DNA of 64,000 nt, from positions 62,001 to 126,000 of the forward strand of contig NZ_RCZJ01000006.1 in assembly GCF_006438845.1 (NCBI RefSeq), in the 5' to 3' direction. This document shows positions 25,396 through 34,196 of the stretch, in pieces. Under the pieces are notes generated by a model. The model had not been told where the DNA came from. It made no database searches and was given only the letters and a program-made list of their open reading frames with translations. Source of the DNA: Variovorax ginsengisoli. GTDB lineage: Bacteria; Pseudomonadota; Gammaproteobacteria; Burkholderiales; Burkholderiaceae_C. Position numbers and translations under genes: made by a program. How positions within the stretch are numbered: position 1 is the stretch's first letter; each line of letters begins with the position of its first letter.

Positions 25396-28215
25396 ATGAC
25401 CGACAAGAAAACGCTGCTGCTCGTGGATGGTTCGAGCTACCTCTACCGTGCTTTCCACGCCATGCCCGACCTGCGTGCCGTCCCCGGCGACCCGAGCAGC
25501 CCCGCCACCGGTGCGATCCGCGGAATGATCAACATGATGCAGTCGCTGCGCCGCGAGGTGCGCGCCGACTATGCCGCCTGCGTGTTCGACGCGCCCGGCA
25601 AGACCTTCCGCGACGACTGGTACCCAGACTACAAGGCGAACCGCTCGCCGATGCCCGACGACCTGCGCACCCAGATCCCGCCGATCCACGAGGTGGTGCG
25701 GCTGCTCGGCTGGCCGGTGCTTCACGTGCCGCTGGTGGAAGCCGACGACGTGATCGGCACGCTGGCCAAGACCGCTGCGCTGCAGGGCATCGAGGTCATC
25801 GTGTCGAGCGGCGACAAGGACATGAGCCAGTTGGTCGACGCGCACATCACCATCATCGACACCATGAACGGCAAGAAGCGCGACGTGGCCGGCGTCACCG
25901 CCGAGTTCGGCGTGCCGCCGTCGCTGATGGTCGACTACCAGACGCTGGTGGGCGACACCGTCGACAACGTGCCCGGCGTCGACAAGGTCGGGCCGAAGAC
26001 CGCCGCCAAGTGGCTGCTGCAGTACGGCTCGCTCGACGAACTGGTGGCGCACGCCGACGAGATCAAGGGCCAGGCTGGCGAGAACCTGCGCAAGGCGCTC
26101 GACTGGCTGCCGCAAGGGCGTCGGCTGGTCACCATCCGCACCGACTGCGACCTGAGCGAGCACATCGTCGGCCTGCCGGCGCTCGACGGCATCGCCATCG
26201 GGCCGCAGCAGGTCGATGCGCTCAAGGTGTTCTACGAGAACTACGGCTTCAAGAGTCTGGTCCGGACGCTCGAGGCGCATGCGGTACCGCCGGAACTCAT
26301 CGAAGAGAACAACCGCAGCAAGAAGAAGGGCGGCGCGAGCGACGCCGGCCCGGGCCTGTTCGACGAGCCGGCTGTCGGCCATCTCGGTGACGAGGCGGCC
26401 GAGAAAGCCAGCAACCTGGCCTACGACACCGTCACGACTTGGGAGATGTTTGACGCATGGCTGGCGAAGATCGAGGCCGCCGAGCTGGTGGCGATCGACA
26501 CCGAAACCACCTCGCTCGACGAGATGCGCGCCGAAATCGTCGGCCTGAGCTTCAGCGTGACGCCCGGCGAGGCGGCCTACGTCCCACTCGCCCACAACTA
26601 CCCCGACGCGCCCGAGCAGCTGCCGCGCGAGGAGGTGCTGGCGCGGCTCAAGCCGTGGCTCGAGAACGGCGCGAAGAAAAAGCTCGGCCAGCACATCAAG
26701 TACGACCGCCACGTGCTCGCCAACCACGGCATCGAGGTGCAGGGCTACGCGCACGACACCATGCTGCAGAGCTACGTGCTCGAAGTGCACAAGCCGCATG
26801 GCCTGGCCAGCCTGGCCGAGCGCCACCTGGGGCGCAGCGGCATCGACTACGAAGACCTGTGCGGCAAGGGCGCCAAGCAGATATCGTTCAGCCAGGTCGC
26901 GATCGACAAGGCGGCGGAGTATTCGTGCGAAGACAGCGACCAGACGCTCGATGTGCACCGCGTGCTCTGGCCGCAGCTGGAAGCCGACGAGAAGCTGCGC
27001 TTTGTCTACGAGCTGGAGATGGCCAGCAGCGAGGCGCTCTACCGCATCGAACGCAACGGCGTGCTGATCGACGCGCCCACGCTGGCCGCGCAAAGCCACC
27101 AGCTCGGCACGCGGATCATGCAGTTGGAACAGGAGGCCTACGAAATCGCGGGCCAGCCCTTCAACCTGGGCAGCCCCAAGCAGATCGGCGAGATCTTCTT
27201 CACCAAGCTGGGTCTGCCCATCATCAAGAAGACGCCGAGCGGCGCGCCGAGCACCGACGAAGAGGTGCTGGAGAAACTGGCCGACGATTTCCCGCTGCCG
27301 GCCAAGCTGCTGGAGCACCGCAGCCTGTCGAAACTCAAGGGCACGTACACCGACAAGCTGGGGCAGCTGGCCCATCCGCGCACCGGGCGCGTGCACACGC
27401 ATTACGCGCAAGCGGTCGCTGTGACGGGGCGCTTGAGCAGCAACGACCCGAACCTGCAGAACATCCCGGTGAAGACCGCCGAAGGTCGCCGCGTGCGCGA
27501 AGCCTTCGTGGCGCCGGCCGGCAGCGTGATCGCCAGTGCCGACTACTCGCAGATCGAGTTGCGCATCATGGCGCACATCAGTGGTGACGCATCGCTGCTG
27601 CGCGCTTTCACCGAAGGCATCGACGTGCATCGCGCGACGGCGGCCGAGGTGTTCGGCACGGCCGTCGATCAGGTGTCGAGCGAGCAGCGCCGCTACGCCA
27701 AGGTCATCAACTTCGGCCTGATCTACGGCATGAGCAGCTTCGGCCTGGCGAAGAACCTGGGCATCGAGACCAAGGCCGCCGCGTCGTACATCGACCGCTA
27801 CTTCGCGCGCTACCCGGGTGTGAAGGCGTACATGGACGAGACGCGAATGAGCGCCAAGGAGAAGGGCTACGTCGAGACCGTGTTCGGCCGTCGCCTGTAC
27901 CTGCCCGAGATCAACTCGCCGAACGGTCCGCGCCGCGGCGGCGCCGAACGCGCGGCCATCAATGCGCCGATGCAGGGCACCGCGGCCGACCTGATCAAGC
28001 TCAGCATGGTCAAGGTGCAGGACGTGCTCGACGCCGAAAAGCGCGCCACCAAGATGATCATGCAGGTGCACGACGAACTGGTGTTCGAAGTGCCCGAGGC
28101 CGAGGTCGAATGGGTGCGCAGCGAGATCCCCAAGCTGATGGCCGGCGTGGCCGACCTCAAGGTGCCGCTGCTGGCCGAACTCGGCGTCGGGCCCAACTGG
28201 GACAAGGCGCATTGA
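25396..28215 (+). CDS. polA: DNA polymerase I
   Basis: A 939-residue repair and Okazaki-fragment polymerase with three domains. The 5'-nuclease domain (about 1-310) has DGSSYLYRAF, SSGDKDMSQLV and GDTVDNVPGV. The 3'-5' exonuclease (about 350-540) keeps its acidic residues: DTET near residue 369, KYDRH and YSCEDSD, so proofreading is likely intact. The polymerase domain has motif A ADYSQIELR near 715, motif B RRYAKVINFGLIYG and motif C VHDE near 892. The ATG at 25396 gives the normal N-terminus. It is divergent from the DUF2782-thrB operon and is followed after five bases by the DUF1566 gene. Confidence 0.97.
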   Translation: MTDKKTLLLVDGSSYLYRAFHAMPDLRAVPGDPSSPATGAIRGMINMMQSLRREVRADYAACVFDAPGKTFRDDWYPDYKANRSPMPDDLRTQIPPIHEVVRLLGWPVLHVPLVEADDVIGTLAKTAALQGIEVIVSSGDKDMSQLVDAHITIIDTMNGKKRDVAGVTAEFGVPPSLMVDYQTLVGDTVDNVPGVDKVGPKTAAKWLLQYGSLDELVAHADEIKGQAGENLRKALDWLPQGRRLVTIRTDCDLSEHIVGLPALDGIAIGPQQVDALKVFYENYGFKSLVRTLEAHAVPPELIEENNRSKKKGGASDAGPGLFDEPAVGHLGDEAAEKASNLAYDTVTTWEMFDAWLAKIEAAELVAIDTETTSLDEMRAEIVGLSFSVTPGEAAYVPLAHNYPDAPEQLPREEVLARLKPWLENGAKKKLGQHIKYDRHVLANHGIEVQGYAHDTMLQSYVLEVHKPHGLASLAERHLGRSGIDYEDLCGKGAKQISFSQVAIDKAAEYSCEDSDQTLDVHRVLWPQLEADEKLRFVYELEMASSEALYRIERNGVLIDAPTLAAQSHQLGTRIMQLEQEAYEIAGQPFNLGSPKQIGEIFFTKLGLPIIKKTPSGAPSTDEEVLEKLADDFPLPAKLLEHRSLSKLKGTYTDKLGQLAHPRTGRVHTHYAQAVAVTGRLSSNDPNLQNIPVKTAEGRRVREAFVAPAGSVIASADYSQIELRIMAHISGDASLLRAFTEGIDVHRATAAEVFGTAVDQVSSEQRRYAKVINFGLIYGMSSFGLAKNLGIETKAAASYIDRYFARYPGVKAYMDETRMSAKEKGYVETVFGRRLYLPEINSPNGPRRGGAERAAINAPMQGTAADLIKLSMVKVQDVLDAEKRATKMIMQVHDELVFEVPEAEVEWVRSEIPKLMAGVADLKVPLLAELGVGPNWDKAH

Positions 28216-28220
28216 GCCCG

Positions 28221-29477
28221 ATGCGAGCCTTTACCGCAGTGGGGGTCGCTCTGCTCGGGTTGACCACGGCGCTGGTTGCCGCGCAGCCGGCCACCGCCGG
28301 CGCAGGCCCTCCGGCCAAGGTGCCCCCCACGGGGGTGCAGACCTGCCTGGCCTTGGATGCAAAAAAAGACGACTGGCCCACGCCGCAAGCTTGCGCCGAC
28401 AGCGGCCCTCTGCGCCTGCTCCCCAAGCAGGATGGCATGCGGAGTCCGAGCCTGCCTACCTACGAAGCCGTGAGCGGGCACGCCTTGACGGAATGCGTGC
28501 GCGATCGCGTGTCCGGCCTGTTCTGGGAGGGCAAGCCCGACAGCGGCAAACAACCCTGGCCCGTGCTGCGCGATGGCACCGATGGCACCTCCCGCTTCGA
28601 CATGGGTGGCTACGGGCTGCAGAACGTGCCTGTGCCCGGCAGCCGTGGCCACAGCGAGGCCTACTCGCTGCGCGGCGACGGCCGGCCCGGCGATGCCATC
28701 GGCTACGTGGCGCAGGTGAACGCGAGCCGGCTTTGCGGCTTCACCGACTGGCGCCTGCCCACCGCGGCCGAGCTGCACGGCCTGATCGACCTCGGCAAGG
28801 AACGGGTGTCCGACGTACGCCCGGGTCGGCCGTTGGCCGAGCAGTCGCTCGTCCAAGCGCGGTGGTTGCCAAACACCGTGCCGGGGGTCTACATGACGTC
28901 CGAGTGGCGTGACCCGACGAGCGTCTGGTGCGTCAACTTCGAGAACGGCGCCGTCTATGACTGCGACCCCCTGATGGAGCGCGCGGCGCTGCCGCTCTTC
29001 GTTCGACTGGTGCGGGGCCCTGCGGCGCCGCCGTCCGGGCGCTGGCGCGAGTTGCCCAATGAAAGGGGCGTGCCCGGCGGCGCGGTGGAAGACCGCCACA
29101 CGGGCCTGGTGTGGCGCCGTTGCGAAGAGCCGCAGACCTGGAACGGCCGGCGCTGCATCTGGAGCGCCAAACGCTACGACTACGTGCAGGCTTTGGAACA
29201 CGCCGCGAAGGAAACCGGCTGGCGTTTGCCGACCATCAAGGAGATCGACAGCCTGGCGCAGCGCGACCCCGACGGGTTCGCGCTTCCTCCCGCGGATTTT
29301 CCGGCGGCGGGCAGGGAAACGCCGCAGGCGACCCATTGGTCCGCCACTGTCTGTGGTGCGCAGCCCGCGACATCCACGGCACGCGCATCGATTTCCGGGT
29401 GGGTGCTGACCGACGACGGAAAAATCTACTGCGAGTCGCGCATCAGGCATCTCGGTGTGCGGCTGGTGCGCGAATGA
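28221..29477 (+). CDS. Exported DUF1566 (Lcl C-type) domain protein
   Basis: A 418-residue protein with a signal peptide (ending PATAGA) and two DUF1566/Lcl_C-like modules, about residues 85-255 and 275-418. Each module has the W-R-L-P-T core (DWRLPTAAEL and GWRLPTIKEI), a D-x-x-TGLVW/SGLFW start and a closing RLVR strand (FVRLVRG, VRLVRE). In other bacteria this domain occurs in secreted or envelope proteins of unknown activity, often with paired cysteines, and several Cys are present here. It begins five bases after polA and may be read through from it. No enzyme function can be assigned. Confidence 0.78.
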   Translation: MRAFTAVGVALLGLTTALVAAQPATAGAGPPAKVPPTGVQTCLALDAKKDDWPTPQACADSGPLRLLPKQDGMRSPSLPTYEAVSGHALTECVRDRVSGLFWEGKPDSGKQPWPVLRDGTDGTSRFDMGGYGLQNVPVPGSRGHSEAYSLRGDGRPGDAIGYVAQVNASRLCGFTDWRLPTAAELHGLIDLGKERVSDVRPGRPLAEQSLVQARWLPNTVPGVYMTSEWRDPTSVWCVNFENGAVYDCDPLMERAALPLFVRLVRGPAAPPSGRWRELPNERGVPGGAVEDRHTGLVWRRCEEPQTWNGRRCIWSAKRYDYVQALEHAAKETGWRLPTIKEIDSLAQRDPDGFALPPADFPAAGRETPQATHWSATVCGAQPATSTARASISGWVLTDDGKIYCESRIRHLGVRLVRE

Positions 29478-29537
29478 GGGGCAGGGCGTCGCCAGGTACC
29501 GTGCGCGACCGGGACGTCCAATCTCACTGACATCGCC

Positions 29538-30440
29538 ATGCGCCTGCGCCACATCGAAGTCTTCAACGCCATCATGCTCACCGGCAGCGTGAGCGCGGCG
29601 GCGCGGCTCATCAACATCACGCAGCCGGCCGTGAGCCGCACGCTGCAGCATGCGGAGCTGCAACTGGGCTTCTCGCTCTTCGCGCGCACCAAGGGTCGGC
29701 TCACACCGACGACCGAGGCGCTCACGCTCTACCCACACATCGAGCGTCTGTTCGCGCAGCTCGACGAGGTGCAGCGGTTGGCGACCAACCTGCGCTCGTC
29801 GGGTGCCGCTGGTGAGCTGCGCATCCTCACCGTGCTGGCGCTCAGCTACGAGGTGCTGCCGCGCGCGCTCAAGGCCTTCCGCGAGAAGCACCCGGGGGTG
29901 GCTGTCGTCGTCGAGTCGCTGCACTCGCCGCAGATCATGTCGGCCTTGCTGTCGCAGCAGGCCGACGTCGGCTTCGCCTTCAGCCCGGCGGTGCACCCGT
30001 CGCTGATGCAGGAATCGCTGGCCGACAGCCGCATGGTGTGCATCGCGCCCAAGGGCATGCTGCCGCGCGCGCTGGTGCGCAATGGTTCCGTGGCGCTGCA
30101 CGATCTGGCCGAATTGCCGGTGGTCGGGCTCGACAGCCGCGACCCGGTCGGCACCAGCCTGAGCCAGGCCTGCCGGCAGGCGGGTGTCGGGTTCCACCGT
30201 GCGGTGGTCACGGTGCAGACCTACCACGCGGCACTCGCGATGGCGCACCACGGCCTCGGCGTGGCGTTGGTCGACGGCTGCACCGCATCGTCCGCCGATC
30301 GCGCCAAGGTCGACGTGCTGGCGCTGGAGCCGCACATCCCGGTGCCCATCCGCGCGCTGCGCGTGGCGGGTCGCCCTGACTCGGTGGCGGTGCGCGCGAT
30401 CACGCAGGCGATGCGTGAGGCCATCGAGCCGATGCTCTGA
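29538..30440 (+). CDS. LysR-type transcriptional regulator
   Basis: A 300-residue cytosolic DNA-binding regulator. The winged helix-turn-helix lies in residues about 1-60 (SVSAAARLINITQPAVSRTLQ) and an effector-binding domain of the periplasmic-binding fold fills the rest. LysR proteins often act on a divergent neighbour, but here the neighbours on both sides run the same way, so the target is unclear. The downstream DUF2946/TonB-receptor/copper cassette begins 24 bases later and is one possible target. Effector unknown. Confidence 0.85.
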   Translation: MRLRHIEVFNAIMLTGSVSAAARLINITQPAVSRTLQHAELQLGFSLFARTKGRLTPTTEALTLYPHIERLFAQLDEVQRLATNLRSSGAAGELRILTVLALSYEVLPRALKAFREKHPGVAVVVESLHSPQIMSALLSQQADVGFAFSPAVHPSLMQESLADSRMVCIAPKGMLPRALVRNGSVALHDLAELPVVGLDSRDPVGTSLSQACRQAGVGFHRAVVTVQTYHAALAMAHHGLGVALVDGCTASSADRAKVDVLALEPHIPVPIRALRVAGRPDSVAVRAITQAMREAIEPML

Positions 30441-30464
30441 CGGCTGCCTTCATAATCGCGCCCC

Positions 30465-30824
30465 ATGTCCACCCTGCGCCACCTCGCCGTCCTGCACCGC
30501 TGCGTGCTGGCGTGGCTGTTGTTGTCGCTGGGCGTGGCGGTGGCGGCGCCGGTGGTGCATCCGCAGGCGATCGAACTCGTGTGCTCGTCGGCCGGCGCGA
30601 TCAAGGTGATCGTGCACACCGACGACGGTGCGCAGGAAGTCGGTGTCACCCACCTGGACTGCCCGTTGTGCACGCTCGGCGGTGCACCGCCGCCCACGGT
30701 GAGTTTCACGCTGCCGACGCCGTTGCCGCTCTCGCGCGCGGTGCAATCGATTCCGGCGGCCCGCATCGCCGCCGCGACCGCCGCGCCGCTGCCGGCGCGC
30801 GGGCCGCCTTCCTTTCTCCTCTGA
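30465..30824 (+). CDS. DUF2946 family exported protein
   Basis: A 119-residue protein with an N-terminal hydrophobic segment (about residues 12-28) followed by a small Cys-containing domain with H-x-DCPLC and an Ala/Pro-rich tail. This fits DUF2946, a family usually encoded just before TonB-dependent copper or other metal receptors. The Cys pair and His suggest metal binding or a redox role, but no activity is established. A CATAAT hexamer at 30451-30456 lies nine bases before the start codon and would give a near-leaderless message. It is the first gene of the cassette with the receptor and the copper-chaperone fusion. Confidence 0.75.
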   Translation: MSTLRHLAVLHRCVLAWLLLSLGVAVAAPVVHPQAIELVCSSAGAIKVIVHTDDGAQEVGVTHLDCPLCTLGGAPPPTVSFTLPTPLPLSRAVQSIPAARIAAATAAPLPARGPPSFLL

Positions 30825-30918
30825 TCCTGCATTCGACGGTGTAGCGCACCCCGCACGGCGGGCGTCGGCGTGCATCTTTTGCATCGAGGCGGCACCGCGC
30901 GTGCCGAGGAGAGTTTTC

Positions 30919-33252
30919 TTGAAGAAACGTGTTCTTGTGCTGGCGCTGGGCGCCGCATTTCCCTGGCTGGCCCTGGCGCAGTCGTCTGTTCCCATTCCGT
31001 CGACGAGCAGCGCCGGCAGCGCGCCCGAACGCAGCCGCTCGCTCGGCGTCGTCACCGTCACCGGCGGGCAACCCACGTCGCTGCCGACGCAGATCCCCAC
31101 CACCATCGAAGGCGTGACGCGCGAGGAGATCGAAACGCGCATCAACGCCACCGACAGCGAAGACGCGCTGAAGTACCTGCCGAGCCTCTTGGTGCGCAAG
31201 CGCTACATCGGTGACTACAACCACGCCATCCTGTCGACGCGCGCCTCGGGCACGGGCAACAGCGCGCGCTCGGCGGTGTATGCCGACGGCATCCTGCTGT
31301 CGAACTACCTGGGCAACGGCATCGCCAACGGCAGCAACTTCGCGCCGCGATGGGGCTTGGTCACGCCCGAGGAGATCGAGCGGGTCGACGTGATGTACGG
31401 GCCGTTCTCCGCGGCCTACCCGGGCAACTCGGCCGGCGCGGTGGTCGACTTCGTCACGCGCATGCCGACGCAGCTCGAAGCCCATGTGAAGGCCGGCTAC
31501 TCGTCGCAGCCCAACGACCTCTACAGCACGAACCGCACCTTCAACAGCTGGCAGACCAGTGCGTCACTGGGCAGCAAGAGCGGCGACTGGTCCTGGTGGA
31601 TCGACCTGAACCGCACCGACAGCCGCGGCCAGCCACTCACCTTCGCGACGGCCACCGTCGCCTCGGGCGCGCCCGGCTCGGCCGGCGTGCCGGTGACGGG
31701 CGCGGTGCGCGGCCTGAACACCACCAACACGCCGTGGTACATCCTCGGCACCGGCACGCAGTACCACACGGTGCAGGACCACGCGAAGCTCAAGCTGGCC
31801 TACGACCTCACGCCGACCGTACGTGCGACCTACACGCTCGGCGTGTGGCAGAACACCTCGGAAGGGCGCTCCGAGAGCTACCTCCGCAACGCGGCCGGCG
31901 CTCCGGTCTACAGCGGTCCGGTCAACATCGGCGGCCGCAGCTACAACCTCGCCTCGACCGCCTTCCCGTCGACCAACGACGCGCAGACGCATGTGATGCA
32001 CGGCCTGTCGGTCAAGAGCCGCACGCAGGGCGAGTGGGACTGGGAGGTGGCCGCGAGCCTTTACGACTACGCCAAGGACCAGCAGCGCGCCGCCACGGTC
32101 GCGCTGCCGCTGGCTGCTTTCGGGGGCGCCGGCACGCTGCAGGACCAGGACGGCACGGGCTGGAACACGTTGGCCGCCAAGGGCACTTGGCGCCCTCACG
32201 GCGTGGGCGGCACGCACATCGTCGATTTCGGCATCGGCCGCGATGCGTACAAGCTGGCCATCCGCAAGACCAACGTCGTTGGCACCTGGCTCGACGGCGC
32301 GCCCTCGACGCTCGTGAGCGATGTCGGCGGCCGCAGTGAGACGAGGAACCTGTGGCTGCAGGACGCGTGGGCCTTCGCGCCGAAGTGGAAGGCGGTGCTG
32401 GGCCTGCGCTACGAGGATTGGCGCGCCAGCGACGGCATCACCTCGACGGCGACCAGCACGCTGCGCTATGCCGACCGCAGCGAATCCGACGTTTCACCGA
32501 AAGCCGCATTGGCCTACCAGCTCGCCAGCGCCACAGTGTTGAAGGGCTCGGTCGGTCGGTCGGTTCGCTACCCGACCGTCGGCGAGCTGTACGGCGCAAC
32601 ATCGGGCGGTGCACTGTCCTTCATCAACGATCCGACACTGAAGTCGGAGAAGTCGTGGACCGGCGAGCTCTCGCTGGAGCAGGACCTGGGCAACGGGCTG
32701 GCGCGTGCCACGCTGTTCCACGAGACAACGAGCGACGCGCTGTTCAGCCAGCTCATCCCGAACTCCACCGTGTCACGCGTGCAGAACGTCGACAAGGTGC
32801 GCACCCACGGCGTCGAGCTGGCCTACACGGGCCAAGACGTGGCGCGGGACGTCGGCCTGCGCGGGCTCGACCTCGGCGGCAGCCTGACTTACGCCGACTC
32901 GAAGACGGTGCGCAATGCGGCGTTTCCTGCGAGCGTGGGCCAATGGCAGCCGCGCGTGCCGCGCTGGCGCTCCACCGTCTACGCCACCTACAAGCCCGAC
33001 GCGCAATGGGCCTTCACGGTGGCGGCGCGCTACAGCGGCCGCCAGTATTCCAACCTCGACAACAGCGACGTGAACGGCGACGCCTACTTCGGCGCGAGCA
33101 AGTACTTCACCGTCGACCTGCGCGTGCGCTACCAGATCGACAAGCAGTGGTCGGCCGCCTTCGGCATCGACAACGCCAACAACGCGCAGTACTGGAACTT
33201 CCATCCTTACCCGCAGCGCACCTACACGGCCGAGCTGCGCTTCGACCTTTGA
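30919..33252 (+). CDS. TonB-dependent receptor, probably for copper
   Basis: A 777-residue outer-membrane receptor. The start is taken as TTG at 30919, because GAGGAG lies 7-8 bases before it and it yields a clean signal peptide (MKKRVLVLALG..., ending LALAQ); a GTG at 30901 would add six residues. The plug carries VVTVTGG (TonB-box region), SARSAVYADGILLSNY and EEIERVDVMYGPFSAAYPGNS. The barrel ends in LRFDL. It sits between a DUF2946 gene and a DUF1775-PCu(A)C copper-protein gene, which points to copper as ligand; that is inferred from context only. The gap to the next gene is 26 bases, so they are one operon. Confidence 0.85.
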   Translation: MKKRVLVLALGAAFPWLALAQSSVPIPSTSSAGSAPERSRSLGVVTVTGGQPTSLPTQIPTTIEGVTREEIETRINATDSEDALKYLPSLLVRKRYIGDYNHAILSTRASGTGNSARSAVYADGILLSNYLGNGIANGSNFAPRWGLVTPEEIERVDVMYGPFSAAYPGNSAGAVVDFVTRMPTQLEAHVKAGYSSQPNDLYSTNRTFNSWQTSASLGSKSGDWSWWIDLNRTDSRGQPLTFATATVASGAPGSAGVPVTGAVRGLNTTNTPWYILGTGTQYHTVQDHAKLKLAYDLTPTVRATYTLGVWQNTSEGRSESYLRNAAGAPVYSGPVNIGGRSYNLASTAFPSTNDAQTHVMHGLSVKSRTQGEWDWEVAASLYDYAKDQQRAATVALPLAAFGGAGTLQDQDGTGWNTLAAKGTWRPHGVGGTHIVDFGIGRDAYKLAIRKTNVVGTWLDGAPSTLVSDVGGRSETRNLWLQDAWAFAPKWKAVLGLRYEDWRASDGITSTATSTLRYADRSESDVSPKAALAYQLASATVLKGSVGRSVRYPTVGELYGATSGGALSFINDPTLKSEKSWTGELSLEQDLGNGLARATLFHETTSDALFSQLIPNSTVSRVQNVDKVRTHGVELAYTGQDVARDVGLRGLDLGGSLTYADSKTVRNAAFPASVGQWQPRVPRWRSTVYATYKPDAQWAFTVAARYSGRQYSNLDNSDVNGDAYFGASKYFTVDLRVRYQIDKQWSAAFGIDNANNAQYWNFHPYPQRTYTAELRFDL

Positions 33253-33278
33253 ACCCCGATCATTTCCAAGGAATCCCT

Positions 33279-34166
33279 ATGACCTACCGTACGCACCACC
33301 TCTCGCGCTTCGCGAACCTCGCACTCGTCGCGCTGTTCGCCAGCACCGCCGCCAGCGCCCACGTCACCCTTCCGCCCGGCGGTGCCACGGCCGGCACCGA
33401 CTACGACGCGGCCTTTCGCGTCGGCCACGCCTGCAAGGACGCACAGGCCACCACCGGCATCACGGTGCAGCTGCCGGAAGGCTTTCGCCTGAGCGAGGCG
33501 CAGGCCCGCAAGGGCTGGACTCTGGCCAGCAACCCGCGCGAAGTGGCGTGGAAGGCCGAGTCGCCCGCGACCGCGCTGCCTGGCGCCGAGCGCGCCGAAT
33601 TCATCGTGCGCGGCAAGCTCACCGACCAACCCGGCCCGCTGTACTTCAAGGTGCTGCAGACCTGTGACAAAGGCAGCGCCGACTGGGCGCAGCTGCCTGG
33701 CCCCGGTGCCGACAAGCAGGCCTTCCCCGCAGCGCGGCTCGACGTGCTCGCGCCCGGCGTCGCCGCGGTCGACGTGCGCGACGCATGGGTGCGGCAGACG
33801 GTCCCGGGGCAAAGCGGCACCGGCGCCTTCATGAAGCTCAGCGCGCCATCGGGCGCACGCCTGGTCGGTGCGTCGACGCCGGCGGCCGGCGTGGCCGAAG
33901 TGCACGAGATGAAGATGGACGGCGACACGATGCGCATGCGCGAAGTGCAGGGCGGCCTGGCACTGCCGCCGCGCCAGACGGTCGAGCTCAAGCCGAGCGG
34001 CTATCACCTCATGCTGATGGACCTGAAGCAGCCGATGGCCAAGGGCGCAACCGTGCCGATGACGCTGCGCTTCGAGGATGCGAAAGGCGTGAAGAGCACG
34101 CTCGAGCTGAAGGTGCCGGTCGGCGCGCCCGAAGGTGCGCCAGCGGCGGGTGGCCACGTGCACTGA
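33279..34166 (+). CDS. Fused DUF1775 (YcnI-like) / PCu(A)C copper-binding periplasmic protein
   Basis: A 295-residue periplasmic copper protein made of two known modules. After a signal peptide (cut after residue 27, ASA/HVTLPP) the mature protein would start with His28, the residue that forms the copper-binding histidine brace in DUF1775/YcnI. The DUF1775 module runs to about residue 160. The C-terminal module is PCu(A)C, with the Cu(I) motif spread over His209, Met220, His243 and Met245 (HEM, MRM, HLM). PCu(A)C proteins hand copper to cytochrome oxidase assembly. AAGGA lies before the ATG. It follows the TonB receptor, suggesting an uptake-to-delivery route across the periplasm. The tail GGHVH is His-rich. 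Confidence 0.86.
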   Translation: MTYRTHHLSRFANLALVALFASTAASAHVTLPPGGATAGTDYDAAFRVGHACKDAQATTGITVQLPEGFRLSEAQARKGWTLASNPREVAWKAESPATALPGAERAEFIVRGKLTDQPGPLYFKVLQTCDKGSADWAQLPGPGADKQAFPAARLDVLAPGVAAVDVRDAWVRQTVPGQSGTGAFMKLSAPSGARLVGASTPAAGVAEVHEMKMDGDTMRMREVQGGLALPPRQTVELKPSGYHLMLMDLKQPMAKGATVPMTLRFEDAKGVKSTLELKVPVGAPEGAPAAGGHVH

Positions 34167-34196
34167 CGCACGTGCCGCGAGTCGGCCCAGAGGCGC

